A stretch of DNA of 64,000 bases from the NCBI RefSeq assembly GCF_037975245.1, contig NC_092565.1, forward strand, positions 12,082,499-12,146,498, written 5' to 3'. Both the position numbers and the translations under genes were made by a program. Source of the DNA: Apostichopus japonicus. Its lineage: Eukaryota > Echinodermata > Holothuroidea > Aspidochirotida > Stichopodidae. Below, one piece after another: positions 12,401-27,400 of the stretch (its first letter is position 1; each line of letters starts with the position of its first letter). The notes under the pieces were generated by a model. It did not search any database and was not told the DNA's origin. It was given only the letters and a program-made list of their open reading frames with translations.

Positions 12401-15400
12401 TCCCACGATTCTTCTCTGGAGTTTATCACAGTAGGTTGTCTATGACGTACCTACAGCAAATGTGCTTCAAAAGCTTTGACTTTCCTATTGTAACTTGTCT
12501 TATTGATTTATCCATTGAAAACTTGATACATTTGGGATGTGCTCTTAGCTGTCCATGTATTTGGAATTTGATCAAAAAAGCAACCTTTCTTGTGGAAATA
12601 TTGTTTGCCTCTGTGAAATTAAGTGGGCTAAAGGTATTGAAGAAGAAATTAACAAAAACCTTTTTCAGCTGAATTTCACTCATAACAACATTTAATCTAC
12701 TGTTGCCAGATGCATTCACAAAATACCAGCAACTGAAAATTTGCATCTTTGCCGTAAAGTTGCTACCAGGACGTGGTCTTTGACCGAAAGATGCAGAAAA
12801 TTACCAGTGTTTGTTAATTAATCAATCAACCTTAGCCATCGGAATATCCCTCTATAGAATAGACTATCACACAAAAACGATTTACAGCATTGCCAAAGAC
12901 AAGAGAAATTAATAAAGTTATATTTGCCGGTTCATTAACAAACATCTTCAATAATACCCACTGCTATGTTTCTAAATGTATCAACCATTATATTAATTGA
13001 AAATGTTTCATCACCTGAGAAAAATTTTCTTCCAGGAAGTCAGCCACAAAGTTAATGTCTTTCTGATACATCTGTTAACGAACAAACGAATAGCGAAACA
13101 TGAATTTTTCTTCTCACAAAGCCTAGTTTTGTCAATAGGTTTCCGTGACGAGTGTGTAAAAACTCCTGTTGTGTTTTCAAGACACTTTTACAAAAAAAAG
13201 CACACACCCATTTTTGAAACTGGCTCACCTAAAAATACTGTAAATCACTTTAAAACTTGGAAAAGAGCACAGAAATTTATGGCTAGAATAAGGATTTGAA
13301 CCAGTGACCTCTGGGTTACAGACCCAGTGCTCTACCACCTGAGCTAACTAGCACTTAGTTGGTAGCGATTCCTATAAAGCCAATGACATGCTGGGGGCCA
13401 CCTACCTAATTACCTACCTACCATAGGCGTAGGAGGCGGGGAGACTGGGGGGGCTGCAGCCATCCCAACCAAATATTATTGTGAAAATTTGGGCAATATG
13501 CTGAGAATGTTTTGGGCACCTACTGAAAGAAAAATAAATTGCAATGTGTTTTTCAATGGTCAAACTTATTATTATTATTATTGTACCTGCTTCCCCAAAA
13601 GTTATAACCAATATGGAAGGGTAATAACACAGCATATGATTGTATGTAATTGGCATGCGATATAATAACCGATGCATGCCTATATGATATGTATATTAAG
13701 ATGTTGAACCGATGCGAACCGCCCGAAAAAGTTTGGTTATATTTTTCAGGCATTACAGCCCCCCAAATCAAATTGAGCTCCTACGCCTATGCTACCTACC
13801 CAAAATACAACAAAATTTAGAAATATAAAACACAGATCACCAAATAAAATCTTCTAACCTTACTGACTGCTGGGATAACTGGTTCTTCCATCATTCTCAT
13901 CATCTGGACAAATAACCATCTGAAAAACGCTTTAAAATTCTTCAGACTATTTTCGATGACTCTGAAGAAGAAAAAAAAATGATGAGTTTTCATTTTATCA
14001 AAACTGTTTCGTATGTTTGTTTTTCATCCAGTAGTTTAAAAATGATACAAGGTTAATATGAACTACTGCCCTCATTTTTCCATGAAAATCCGTTGTTATA
14101 GAAAGGTACGTTTCAAAGTGCTTATCCTGCAGCAATTGTTCTTTATAATCCTGTATTTTCACATGATTTGCCACAAATTCTATACCAAGCATGACCTCAC
14201 AGCTAATTCCGCTAAGTTTGATGCTGTGTGGTTTTGACCAAACCTGTTGAATCTGCTCCAGAATCAAACCCTTTGCCTACTCCATTGGGGATGAGGGGAG
14301 GAGTTGGGGAGGGGGAATGGGGGAGGGGGGTAATAATGACAGTGCCAATACCTCTCTTACCAATGTTGCTCCACAGCTACACCCAATTTTAGACAGAGGG
14401 TTGCTGTCATATCACTCCTATCTAGTTCTGCAAAACTTGTCAAATTGCAATCTCTGGCTCCAGATTATACGGTACTGTGAGTTGATCGCACCTACAATTT
14501 CGTTTGTGATTATTGAAGAAGGGATCCTATGAGACATGTCCTCGAGGTTTTGAGTCAAACAAATTTGTATATAGGCACCTTAGCTTATGTTTTAGGAGGC
14601 AACTCTTTTCCTTCTGCTCAAGTGGAAACTTGAACTAGCCAATCACCCAGGGTGTCTGTACGCCTTTTCATCCGGCGTGTTTGCATGCTTGTGAGCTGTT
14701 TCATGCGATTGCGGTTACTTTGAATTAGAGACCAGTAAAACGTTACATATTGGGCACATCAGGACTGATACGACGAAACCCTCTGTACAAATGCTGGAGA
14801 GTTCTGTTCAGTGAATACATCTGAACAAGGATCTTAACCTCTCATCCTGCCTTGAGTTGATATGTGAACTAACTGCTTAGCTGTTCACACATCTGTATGG
14901 ATTCTCAATATGTGAACTGACTATTATGCTGTTCACCTATCTGTATGGATTCTCAATATGTGAACTGACTGCTATGCTGTTCACACATCTGTATGGATTC
15001 TCAATATGTGAACTGACTGCTATGCTGTTCACACATCTGTATTGACTCCCAATATCTGAACTGACTGCTTAGCTGTTCACACATCTGTATGGATTCTCAA
15101 TATGTGAACTGACTGCTATGCTGTTCACACATCTGTATGGATTCTCAATATGTGAACTGACTGTTATGCTGTTCACACATCTGTATCGATTCTCAATATG
15201 TGAACTGACTGTTATGCTGTTCACACATCTGTATGGATTCTCAATATGTGAACTGACTGCTATGCTGTTCACACATCTGTATGGATTCTCAATATGTGAA
15301 CTGACTGTTATGCTGTTCACACATCTGTATCGATTCCCAATATGTGAACTGACTACTAAGCTGTTCACACATCTGTATGGATTCCCAATATGTGAACTGA

Positions 15401-18400
15401 CTGTTATGCTGTTCACACATCTGTATGGATTCTCAATATGTGAACTGACTTCTATGCTGTTCACACATCTGTATGGATTCCCAATATGTGAACTGACTGC
15501 TTAGCTGTTGACACATCTGTATGGATTCTCAATATGTGAACTGACTGTTATGCTGTTCACACATCTGTATGGATTCTCAATATGTGAACTGACTTCTATG
15601 CTGTTCACACATCTGTATTGACTCCCAATATCTGAACTGACTGCTTAGCTGTTCACACATCTGTATGGATTCTCAATATGTGAACTGACTGCTATGCTGT
15701 TCACACATCTGTATGGATTCTCAATATGTGAACTGACTGTTATGCTGTTCACACATCTGTATCGATTCTCAATATGTGAACTGACTGTTATGCTGTTCAC
15801 ACATCTGTATGGATTCTCAATATGTGAACTGACTGCTATGCTGTTCACACATCTGTATGGATTCTCAATATGTGAACTGACTGTTATGCTGTTCACACAT
15901 CTGTATCGATTCCCAATATGTGAACTGACTACTAAGCTGTTCACACATCTGTATGGATTCCCAATATGTGAACTGACTGTTATGCTGTTCACACATCTGT
16001 ATGGATTCTCAATATGTGAACTGACTTCTATGCTGTTCACACATCAGTATGGATTCCCAATATGTGAACTGACTGCTTAGCTGTTGACACATCTGTATGG
16101 ATTCTCAATATGTGAACTGACTGTTATGCTGTTCACACATCTGTATGGATTCTCAATATGTGAACTGACTTCTATGCTGTTCACACATCTGTATCGATTC
16201 CCAATATGTGAACTGACTGCTTAGCTGTTCACACATCTGTATGGATTCTCAATATGTGAACTGACTGCTATGCTGTTCACACATCTGTATGGATTCTCAA
16301 TATGTGAACTGACTGTTATGCTGTTCACACATCTGTATGGATTCTTAATATGTGAACTGACTGCTATGCTGTTCACACATCTGTATGGATTCTCAATATG
16401 TGAACTGACTTCTATGCTGTTCACACATCTGTATCGATTCCCAATATGTGAACTGACTGCTTAGCTGTTCACACATCTGTATGGATTCTCAATATGTGAA
16501 CTGCCTGCTATGCTGTTCACACATCTGTATGGATTCTCAATATGTGAACTGACTGTTATGCTGTTCACACATCTGTATGGATTCTCAATATGTGAACTGA
16601 CTTCTATGCTGTTCACACATCTGTATGGATTCTCAATATGTGAACTGACTGTTATGCTGTTCACACATCTGTATGGATTCTCAATATGTGAACTGACTTC
16701 TATGCTGTTCACACATCTGTATCGATTCCCAATATGTGAACTGACTGCTTAGCTGTTCACACATCTGTATGGATTCTCAATATGTGAACTGACTGCTATG
16801 CTGTTCACACATCTGTATGGATTCTCAATATGTGAACTGACTGTTATGCTGTTGACACATCTGTATCGATTCTCAATATGTGAACTGACTGTTATGCTGT
16901 TCACACATCTGTATCGATTCCCAATATGTGAACTGACTGCTTAGCTGTTTCTGACTTTGTTGTATCGAATGATATTGACATTTTAGCACTAACTGAAACA
17001 TGGCTGGGAAATGTGACTGACAGCTCTGTAATAGGTAACCTTGTCCCTACGGGTTATGAATTTGAGCATGTCCCCCGTTCCACCGGAAAGACTGGAGGAG
17101 GGGTTGGGTTGCTGTTTAAATCTGGATTATCACTAAAGATTAACACCTCGACTAAGGATAATCTCTACACGCATTTTGAGCATATGGATTGCTGTATCAG
17201 CACTGGTGATTTACAATTTGCATTAAGTGTTATCTACCGACCCCCTCCCTCTTCTAAAAATGGATTCAAGAATTCTATATTTTTTGATGAATGGGCACTT
17301 TATCTAGAAAGTATTACAGCCATGAAAGATCGTGTGACCATCGTTGGTGATTTGAACTTTCACCTGGATAACCCTAATGATGTTGATTCACAGAAGTTTT
17401 CTAGACTTTTAAATGTCCATGGTTTAAAACAACATGTCGTTGGTGCAACTCATCGTGCTGGACATACCCTGGATGTAGTGATAACCCGAGAACACAGTGA
17501 CATACTGTATGGTTCACCATCTATTGTTGACGCATGTCTTGGTAATATGAATGGAAATTTGACTTGTGATCATTACGCTGTAAGTCTCAACATCAATACG
17601 CATAAACCAGATCACATTCGCAAAGTTACAACGTTCAGAAAGTTTCGTGATATCAATGTTCCTGATTTTATCGATGACATCAAACATTGTGAAACCTTAA
17701 TGAATGTCAATCAGTCGGTTGAGGAGCTAGTGGCTGCCTACATTAATCATTTGAGCAAATTAGTTGATCGCCATGCACCAGAATGTACCAAGACAATTAC
17801 TTTACGACCCAATACCCCATGGTACACAGACACACTCAGACATGCAAAACATGAACGAAGAAAGGCTGAAAGAAAATGGAGGACGACTCGTCTTACTGTC
17901 CACTGGCAAATTTATAGAAACCAATGTAAAGTTGTTAATAAACTTCTAGTTCAAGAAAAACGGAACTATTATTGCAACAAAATTGCGGAATGTGGCAGTG
18001 ATCAAAGACGACTTTTCAGTCTAACCAAAGACTTAATGGGTGAACCAAATGATGCCACATTGCCATCAGACACATGTGTTGAAAGTCTTGCTAATCAATT
18101 TGGTGAGTTCTTTATAAACAAGGTAGCAGCTATTCGTGAGGAATATGATACTTGTGATGCCACGGCCAGTGTAGACGTAATGGCAGACGATAGTATTTTT
18201 GGTGGTTGTCCTCTAGAATCTTTCTCTCCTGCCACCGAAGAAGAGGTACGGAAGCTAATTACAAGCTCCCCAACAAAGTCCTGCAACTTGGATCCTATAC
18301 CTACCTGGCTATTGAAGCAATGTGTCGATGCACTCCTGCCAATTATAACCGCCATCATAAACCAATCACTGATTGAATCAAAGGTGCCGTCTTGTTTTAA

Positions 18401-21400
18401 GCGTTCTATTGTTAAACCACTGCTCAAAAAGCCTGGTATGAATAAAGAAGTGTTTAAAAACTACCGACCTGTATCAAATTTACCTTTTATATCCAAACTT
18501 TTAGAAAAAGTTGTTGCAATACGCCTTCAACATCACTTAAATGCCAATGCTTTGCATGATAATCTCCAATCTGCATATCGCCAGTACCATTCAACTGAGT
18601 CAGCTTTACTAAGAGTACATAACGATATTGCTGCAGCTCTTGACAAGAGGTCCCAAACAATGATGGTCATGTTGGACCTATCGGCAGCCTTCGATCTTAT
18701 TGATCATGAGATCTTATTTAATCGTCTCCAACATACTTTTGGAATTGCGTCAAACTCATTAAAATGGTTTAAATCATATTTTAGGGACAGAATGCAATGT
18801 ATACAAATTGATAATGTTATATCTGACGAGAAACAGCTAAGATTTGGGGTGCCACAAGGATCTGTACTTGGTCCTTTGATATATTGTATGTTTACCCGTC
18901 CAGTTGGAGAAATAATTCAGCGCCATAACATCAACCATCACTGTTATGCTGATGATACACAATTGTATTTGAATTTTGGTGCCCTTGAGTCCTGGAATGA
19001 TGTATCTTTAAAGGTCCAAGCATGCCTTTCAGATATAGTCAGGTGGATGCGGGTTAATTGCTTGAAACTTAACCAGGACAAAACTGAGTTCATTGTATTT
19101 TCACCAAAATTTCAGGGTAATGCTATTCAAGACTTGTATATAAATATGGGACCTAACACCATATGTTCAGTTCCTAAAGTAAAGAATTTAGGTGTATATC
19201 TTGATCACAATCTTACCATGGATAATCAAGTTGACTCTATCTGTAAGTCCTGTTATTGGCAGATCCGGAATATTGGCAAAATTAGAAGGTATATCTCAGA
19301 TGATGCATGTAAGACTTTAATCCATGCCCTTGTGACATCAAAACTGGACTACTGCAATGCCCTGCTATATGGCCTGCCTCACAAGCTAACCGATCGCCTT
19401 CAGCGAGTTCAGAATCGCGCTGCACGGCTTGTGAGTCGCACTCGTAGACATGAGCATATTACACCCGTATTACGTGACTTACATTGGTTGCCGATTCATT
19501 GCAGGTTCAATTATAAGATTCTGTTATATACATATAAGTCACTTAATGGTTTAGCCCCTATCTACCTCTCTGAATTAATGCATAAATACAAGCCTACTCG
19601 ATCTCTACGCTCAGAATCCAAGTCCTTACTTACCAAACCTGTCATTAAAACTTCTACATACGGAAACAGGCGTTTCGATTACTCATCTGCGACATTATGG
19701 AACAGTTTATCGGAGGAAGCTAAGTGTGCCAAAAATATAGATGAATTTAAAAAACTAGTCAAAACCTTTCTATTTAGATCTGCATTCCATTAACTGTGTT
19801 TTCTATACTATTTATTGTCACATTATTACTACGCATTTTCCATTTTGCGTTTTTGCGTTTATAGCGCTTTTAAATTTAAAATTGTTGTCAGATTTATATA
19901 TATTTTAAATTTTAAGAATTTGTTTGTATCATTTTCGCTTTTACATTTGCAGTTTTTATACAATTTATTGTCAGTTGGTATTTAACAAATTTTCTACCCT
20001 TTTTGTACCTTACATTATCGATTTATATATTTGTATATCATGATTGTTTGTATTTTACTGTAAAGCGCCTTAGAGCAATTTCTGATTGGATAAGGCGCTA
20101 TAGAAATTTTGTATAATAAATAAATAATAAATAAATAATTAGCTGTTCACACATCTGTATGGATTCTCAATATGTGAACTGACTGTTATGCTGTTCACAC
20201 ATCTGTATGGATTCTCAATATGTGAACTGACTGCTATGCTGTTCACACATCTGTATGGATTCCCAATATGTGAACTGACTGCTTAGCTGTTCACACATCT
20301 GTATGGATTCTCAATATGTGAACTGACTGTTATGCTGTTCACACATCTGTATGGATTCTCAATATGTGAACTGACTGTTATGCTGTTCACACATCTGTAT
20401 CGATTCCCAATATGTGAACTGACTGCTTAGCTGTTCACACATCTGTATGGATTCTCAATATGTGAACTGACTGTTATGCTGTTCACACATCTGTATCGAT
20501 TCCCAATATGTGAACTGACTACTAAGCTGTTCCCACATCTGTATCGATTCCCAATATGTGAACTGACTGCTTAGCTGTTGACACATCTGTATGGATTCTC
20601 AATATGTGAACTGACTTCTATGCTGTTCACACATCTGTATGGATTCTCAATATGTGAACTGACTGTTATGCTGTTCACACATCTGTATGGATTCTCAATA
20701 TGTGAACTGACTGCTATGCTGTTCACACATCTGTATGGATTCTCAAAATGTGAACTGACTGTTATGCTGTTCACACATCTGTATGGATTCTCAATATGTG
20801 AACTGACTGTTATGCTGTTCACACATCTGTATGGATTCTCAATATGTGAACTGACTGCTATGCTGTTCACACATCTGTATGGATTCTCAATATGTGAACT
20901 GACTGCTATGCTGTTCACACATCTGTATGGATTCTCAATATGTGAACTGACTGTTATGCTGTTCACACATCTGTATGGATTCTCAATATGTGAACTGACT
21001 TCTATGCTGTTCACACATCTGTATCGATTCCCAATATGTGAACTGACTGCTTAGCTGTTCACACATCTGTATCGATTCCCAATATGTGAACTGACTTCTA
21101 TGCTGTTCACACATCTGTATGGATTCTCAATATGTGAACTGACTGCTTAGCTGTTCACACATCTGTATCGATTCCCAATATGTGAACTGACTGCTAAGCT
21201 GTTCACACATCTGTATGGATTCTCAATATGTGAACTGACTGTTATGCTGTTCACACATCTGTATCGATTCCCAATATGTGAACTGACTACTAAGCTGTTC
21301 ACACATCTGTATGGATTCCCAATATGTGAACTGACTGTTATGCTGTTCACACATCTGTATGGATTCTCAATATGTGAACTGACTTCTATGCTGTTCACAC

Positions 21401-24400
21401 ATCTGTATGGATTCCCAATATGTGAACTGACTGCTTAGCTGTTGACACATCTGTATGGATTCTCAATATGTGAACTTACTGCTATGCTGTTCACACATCT
21501 GTATGGATTCTCAATATGTGAACTGACTGTTATGCTGTTCACACATCTGTATGGATTCTCAATATGTGAACTGACTGCTTAGCTGTTCACACATCTGTAT
21601 GGATTCTCAATATGTGAACTGACTTCTATGCTGTTCACACATCTGTATCGATTCCCAATATGTGAACTGACTGCTTAGCTGTTCACACATCTGTATGGAT
21701 TCCCAATATGTGAACTGACTGCTATGCTGTTCACACATCTGTATCGATTCTCAATATGTGAACTGACTGTTATGCTGTTCACACATCTGTATGGATTCTC
21801 AATATGTGAACTGACTGTTATGCTGTTCACACATCTGTATCGATTCCCAATATGTGAACTGACTACTAAGCTGTTCACACATCTGTATGGATTCCCAATA
21901 TGTGAACTGACTGTTATGCTGTTCACACATCTGTATGGATTCTCAATATGTGAACTGACTTCTATGCTGTTCACACATCTGTATGGATTCCCAATATGTG
22001 AACTGACTGCTTAGCTGTTCACACATCTGTATGGATTCTCAATATGTGAACTGACTGTTATGCTGTTCACACATCTGTATGGATTCTTAATATGTGAACT
22101 GACTGCTATGCTGTTCACACATCTGTATGGATTCTCAATATGTGAACTGACTTCTATGCTGTTCACACATCTGTATCGATTCCCAATATGTGAACTGACT
22201 GCTTAGCTGTTCACACATCTGTATGGATTCTCAATATGTGAACTGCCTGCTATGCTGTTCACACATCTGTATGGATTCTCAATATGTGAACTGACTGTTA
22301 TGCTGTTCACACATCTGTATGGATTCTCAATATGTGAACTGACTTCTATGCTGTTCACACATCTGTATCGATTCCCAATATGTGAACTGACTGCTTAGCT
22401 GTTCACACATCTGTATGGATTCTCAATATGTGAACTGACTGCTATGCTGTTCACACATCTGTATGGATTCTCAATATGTGAACTGACTGTTATGCTGTTC
22501 ACACATCTGTATCGATTCTCAATATGTGAACTGACTGTTATGCTGTTCACACATCTGTATCGATTCCCAATATGTGAACTGACTGCTTAGCTGTTCACAC
22601 ATCTGTATGGATTCTCAATATGTGAACTGACTGCTATGCTGTTCACACATCTGTATGGATTCTCAATATGTGAACTGACTGCTTAGCTGTTCACACATCT
22701 GTATGGATTCTCAATATGTGAACTGACTGTTATGCTGTTCACACATCTGTATGGATTCTCAATATGTGAACTGACTGTTATGCTGTTCACACATCTGTAT
22801 CGATTCCCAATATGTGAACTGACTGCTTAGCTGTTCACACATCTGTATGGATTCTCAATATGTGAACTGACTGTTATGCTGTTCACACATCTGTATCGAT
22901 TCCCAATATGTGAACTGACTACTAAGCTGTTCCCACATCTGTATCGATTCCCAATATGTGAACTGACTGCTTAGCTGTTGACACATCTGTATGGATTCTC
23001 AATATGTGAACTGACTGTTATGCTGTTCACACATCTGTATGGATTCTCAATATGTGAACTGACTGTTATGCTGTTCACACATCTGTATGGATTCTCAATA
23101 TGTGAACTGACTGCTATGCTGTTCACACATCTGTATGGATTCTCAAAATGTGAACTGACTGTTATGCTGTTCACACATCTGTATCGATTCTCAATATGTG
23201 AACTGACTGTTATGCTGTTCACACATCTGTATGGATTCTCAATATGTGAACTGACTGCTATGCTGTTCACACATCTGTATGGATTCTCAACATGTGAACT
23301 GACTGTTATGCTGTTCACACATCTGTATCGATTCCCAATATGTGAACTGACTACTAAGCTGTTCACACATCTGTATGGATTCCCAATATGTGAACTGACT
23401 GTTATGCTGTTCACACATCTGTATGGATTCTCAATATGTGAACTGACTTCTATGCTGTTCACACATCTGTATGGATTCCCAATATGTGAACTGACTGCTT
23501 AGCTGTTGACACATCTGTATGGATTCTCAATATGTGAACTTACTGCTATGCTGTTCACACATCTGTATGGATTCTCAATATGTGAACTGACTGTTATGCT
23601 GTTCACACATCTGTATCGATTCCCAATATGTGAACTGACTGCTTAGCTGTTCACACATCTGTATGGATTCTCAATATGTGAACTGACTGCTATGCTGTTC
23701 ACACATCTGTATGGATTCTCAATATGTGAACTGACTGTTATGCTGTTCACACATCTGTATGGATTCTCAATATGTGAACTGACTTCTATGCTGTTCACAC
23801 ATCTGTATCGATTCCCAATATGTGAACTGACTGCTTAGCTGTTCACACATCTGTATCGATTCCCAATATGTGAACTGACTGCTATGCTGTTCACACATCT
23901 GTATGGATTCTCAATATGTGAACTGACTGTTATGCTGTTCACACATCTGTATGGATTCTCAATATGTGAACTGACTTCTATGCTGTTCACACATCTGTAT
24001 CGATTCCCAATATGTGAACTGACTGCTTAGCTGTTCACACATCTGTATGGATTCTCAATATGTGAACTGACTGTTATGCTGTTCACACATCTGTATGGAT
24101 TCTCAATATGTGAACTGACTGCTATGCTGTTCACACATCTGTATCGATTCCCAATATGTGAACTGACTGCTTAGCTGTTCACACATCTGTATGGATTCTC
24201 AATATGTGAACTGACTGTTATGCTGTTCACACATCTGTATGGATTCTCAATATGTGAACTGACTGTTATGCTGTTGACACATCTGTATCGATTCCCAATA
24301 TGTGAACTGACTGCTTAGCTGTTCACACATCTGTATGGATTCTCAATATGTGAACTGACTGTTATGCTGTTCACACATCTGTATGGATTCTCAATATGTG

Positions 24401-27400
24401 AACTGACTGCTATGCTGTTCACACATCAGCTTTGAGAGAAACTTGTAGTTACTTTATTATATGTGAATGCTTTGACGACAATTTTTACCCTTGAAAACAC
24501 TTACTGCAACAATTCATTTGATTTGAGCAAGAACGAGCCAACGGAAGACATCGCATCTGTGGGAGAGAGAATGAAAAGACAATGTTATAATCTCGCAAAC
24601 AGTCTAAAGCGTGTATCAGCCCCTGTATAGACTAGGGTATCTGGGAGTCCTGGAAAAGTGTTGAGAACAGATTGGAAACACTGATAAGAATTGGTATGTG
24701 TGAGATTTGTTTAGTTTTTACCTGGAACCTTGGTGAGAATGGGTAGCTGGAAATTTTCCGACCTTTGGCTACGACGGGCGCACTACTGAACCAATGGCAC
24801 AGTTTAAACATAAACATACAACAGACTTCATGTGTGAAATGAGAGATGTATATGAAAAATAAAGAATCAATTTGAGTTTTGAACAAATCCTTTTATAATT
24901 CCAGAATCAATAGACTGAAGAAAGAGGGTGGGGGGAGGGGGTAGAGGAGAGGGGATGGGGAACCTATGATATTACTCTTTGCCTCAACAAAAAGAACAAG
25001 AAGCTGATACTTTTGATAAACTGCATGATCAGTTTACAGTTGAGTACAGCTTACATGTATACAGCAGAACTGAGTATTGTAACAAATTATATGGTTTTTA
25101 TGAGATATTTGGCTCACTTCCAAAGACTGACAAAACAAAAGCCTCAAGCGAATTGTAAGAGAAGAGTAAATAAATGCTGTCTGCGGATTCTGACACCGTG
25201 CCAAGTGTTATAAGAATAGACCTGCCTCACCTTGTATAGCCTCCGGTGATAGTCCCAGAATGCCAAACTTATCATACCATCTGGCCATGCCGTACAATTC
25301 ACTGAGTTCAAATAGCAATGTTTTGCCAACTCTGCCAGAGAAAACAACAAAAGAAGCATCCAAATTGTATCAAAAAAACCAACTAGGACAGGATAATTGC
25401 ATACATTAGACACAACCTCCAATAGCCTTGTATTAAACCTATCCTCAATTCCCCAATCATTATAGAAGAATTTCTGTTTTGTTAAGGCTAGGCGAAGAAT
25501 TCTACAATGTGTAACCGTCGATAAAGCAAAAAAATGTAGCCATGGAAAGAAAACACTTGGCCTCCTTAGTTGCCTTAAGTATAAACCATAATCCACACCA
25601 CACCAGATTCACTCAAGCTGCTTGAGCAATGTTACTGCAAAGGTCTACCTAGATTTTACCCCCACCTGCCCCCCTTCTCCCCCACCCACCAACAAAGGCA
25701 CATTTAGCTGTCAGTGAGCATGAAAAGTTCATGTCAATAACAAGGTTCAGTCTTCATTACTACAAGTAATCTAAACAGGTTGGTACATCTTCTAAGTGTA
25801 GTATATCTAGGTATTAATTGCTGATTTATTTTGACTTTCTCAAAGATATTAAAACAAAAACTAAGAAGGTAAGTCCTTGTTTAATTGATAAGAGAAATTA
25901 AGCTGCAAACAGGACCAGCTGCTACTTTTAATTGTGACATTGCTTCAGTGTCATACACACACAGTAATCGCAAAAGTGTTGAAACAATTCACATTGTTTG
26001 CTCCTAAGAGTTATCCGTGTAAATGTACATGTGTAGTCTGAATGCAAAACAAGTACGCACGCAGTCACACACTCGCACGCCATCACCATCGCATAGATTC
26101 CTTTTAATCAGCAAAAGAATGAAAAATAAAGAAAGGAAAATAAAGCAATAACAATTTAATGAGAAAGTAAGGTCATAATTATGCAAAAACAATTGTAAGA
26201 AAAACATCAAGGTTAACAGAGTGCAAAGATTTTAACAGAGGCTCTAATGCTCAAAATTGGATGAAGAGGGCCGACTGGGTATATAAATGAGTTTTTTAAA
26301 AGATGTAAATTGAAAGTAGGATTTCTTTACATTGTACTTTGTGTTATTTACACAGAGCGGTTAGCCTGGTTTCTACAGTAATTAATAGTCTTTGCAATTC
26401 TCATGATATGATTGCGTGCAGCTTCATAGACTATATTTTGAAAGACTACGGTTGTCAAGTCAACGAGTAAATTCTGCGATTCTTTACCTGTGCACTTGTT
26501 TCAGGATGAGCTTCTGTATGCTCGAGTAGGAACTCTCCACGCTGTGGCCGAGCTTCTTCAAACCCTTAGCGGTCAGTTCTTGTAAGAGGAACGTCTGCAG
26601 CTCTAAGCTAGCTTTGCCCCAGACTAAGAGATCTAGAAACTCATCCCCGACTGTACCTTCCGTGCCTTTTTGCTGAAATCAAGCAAATTTAAACACCGCT
26701 TCCTGTAAATACTGAAAAAGGACATCTTGTTTTGTGACACAGATACTGACTCGACAAATACAGTCTCTTCAACCGTACTGGGAAAACAATGACCAACTCT
26801 AGCACAACTGAATTTATATACATTTTTGGAAACATAGAGACTTAACAAAATAAAGCAAATTTGTATTAATGTGACGGGATGTCTTCTATTTTCAGGCATT
26901 CACCGGATTTCATTTGCCTTTCCCTGGATCACATGAGTGTCCCTGGATTTTATGGTAATAGCCCCGCACTTGTAGAAAGGCCGTGAATAAGTGTCAATTT
27001 TAACTTGTTCCTCCTCTCGTTTCGTAGGAAGAGCATGAAGTGAAGCTGTGATTGTGCACAATTTACAAATGTAAAAAAAAAGGCAACCCAGAACAGATTT
27101 ATTCAAGACTTTCATAGAACCACCAAAAACTCTTGAGCAGCCCTCAAAATTTCCACCATTTCCTTTAACCATACAGCCTGCAGGTAAACTAAACTCTCGA
27201 TGTCAACAAGATCGACTCAACGTCAGTATCACGTCCTCGGATTTACGGGAGATAATATGGTCACCGTTTCTCTGTTTTGTGATACACTGCAACAGATACT
27301 GATTCTATCAACTGGGTTTTTATACAAACTCAGTTTTCTCTTGCGATTCTATTCCCTGCTTCCTCTGAGCTATAGACAGATTAAAGATGAAACTCAATGG

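Noticed and set aside
13281-13353. Functional tRNA-Thr gene
   Set aside because: C at position 33, broken T stem and shifted acceptor pairing.
15069-16752. Long open frames on both strands in the 48-bp array (MLFTHLYGFSICELT-type repeats)
   Set aside because: They follow directly from a 48-bp period divisible by 3. Mirror frames exist on both strands, and GCTTAG units end them at random places.
14860-24428. CRISPR-like look of the 48-bp array
   Set aside because: Units are contiguous with no unique spacers, in an animal intron.
25144-25596. 150-residue minus-strand open frame as its own gene
   Set aside because: It overlaps ANAPC4 exon 10 in another frame and runs into the intron; no family similarity.
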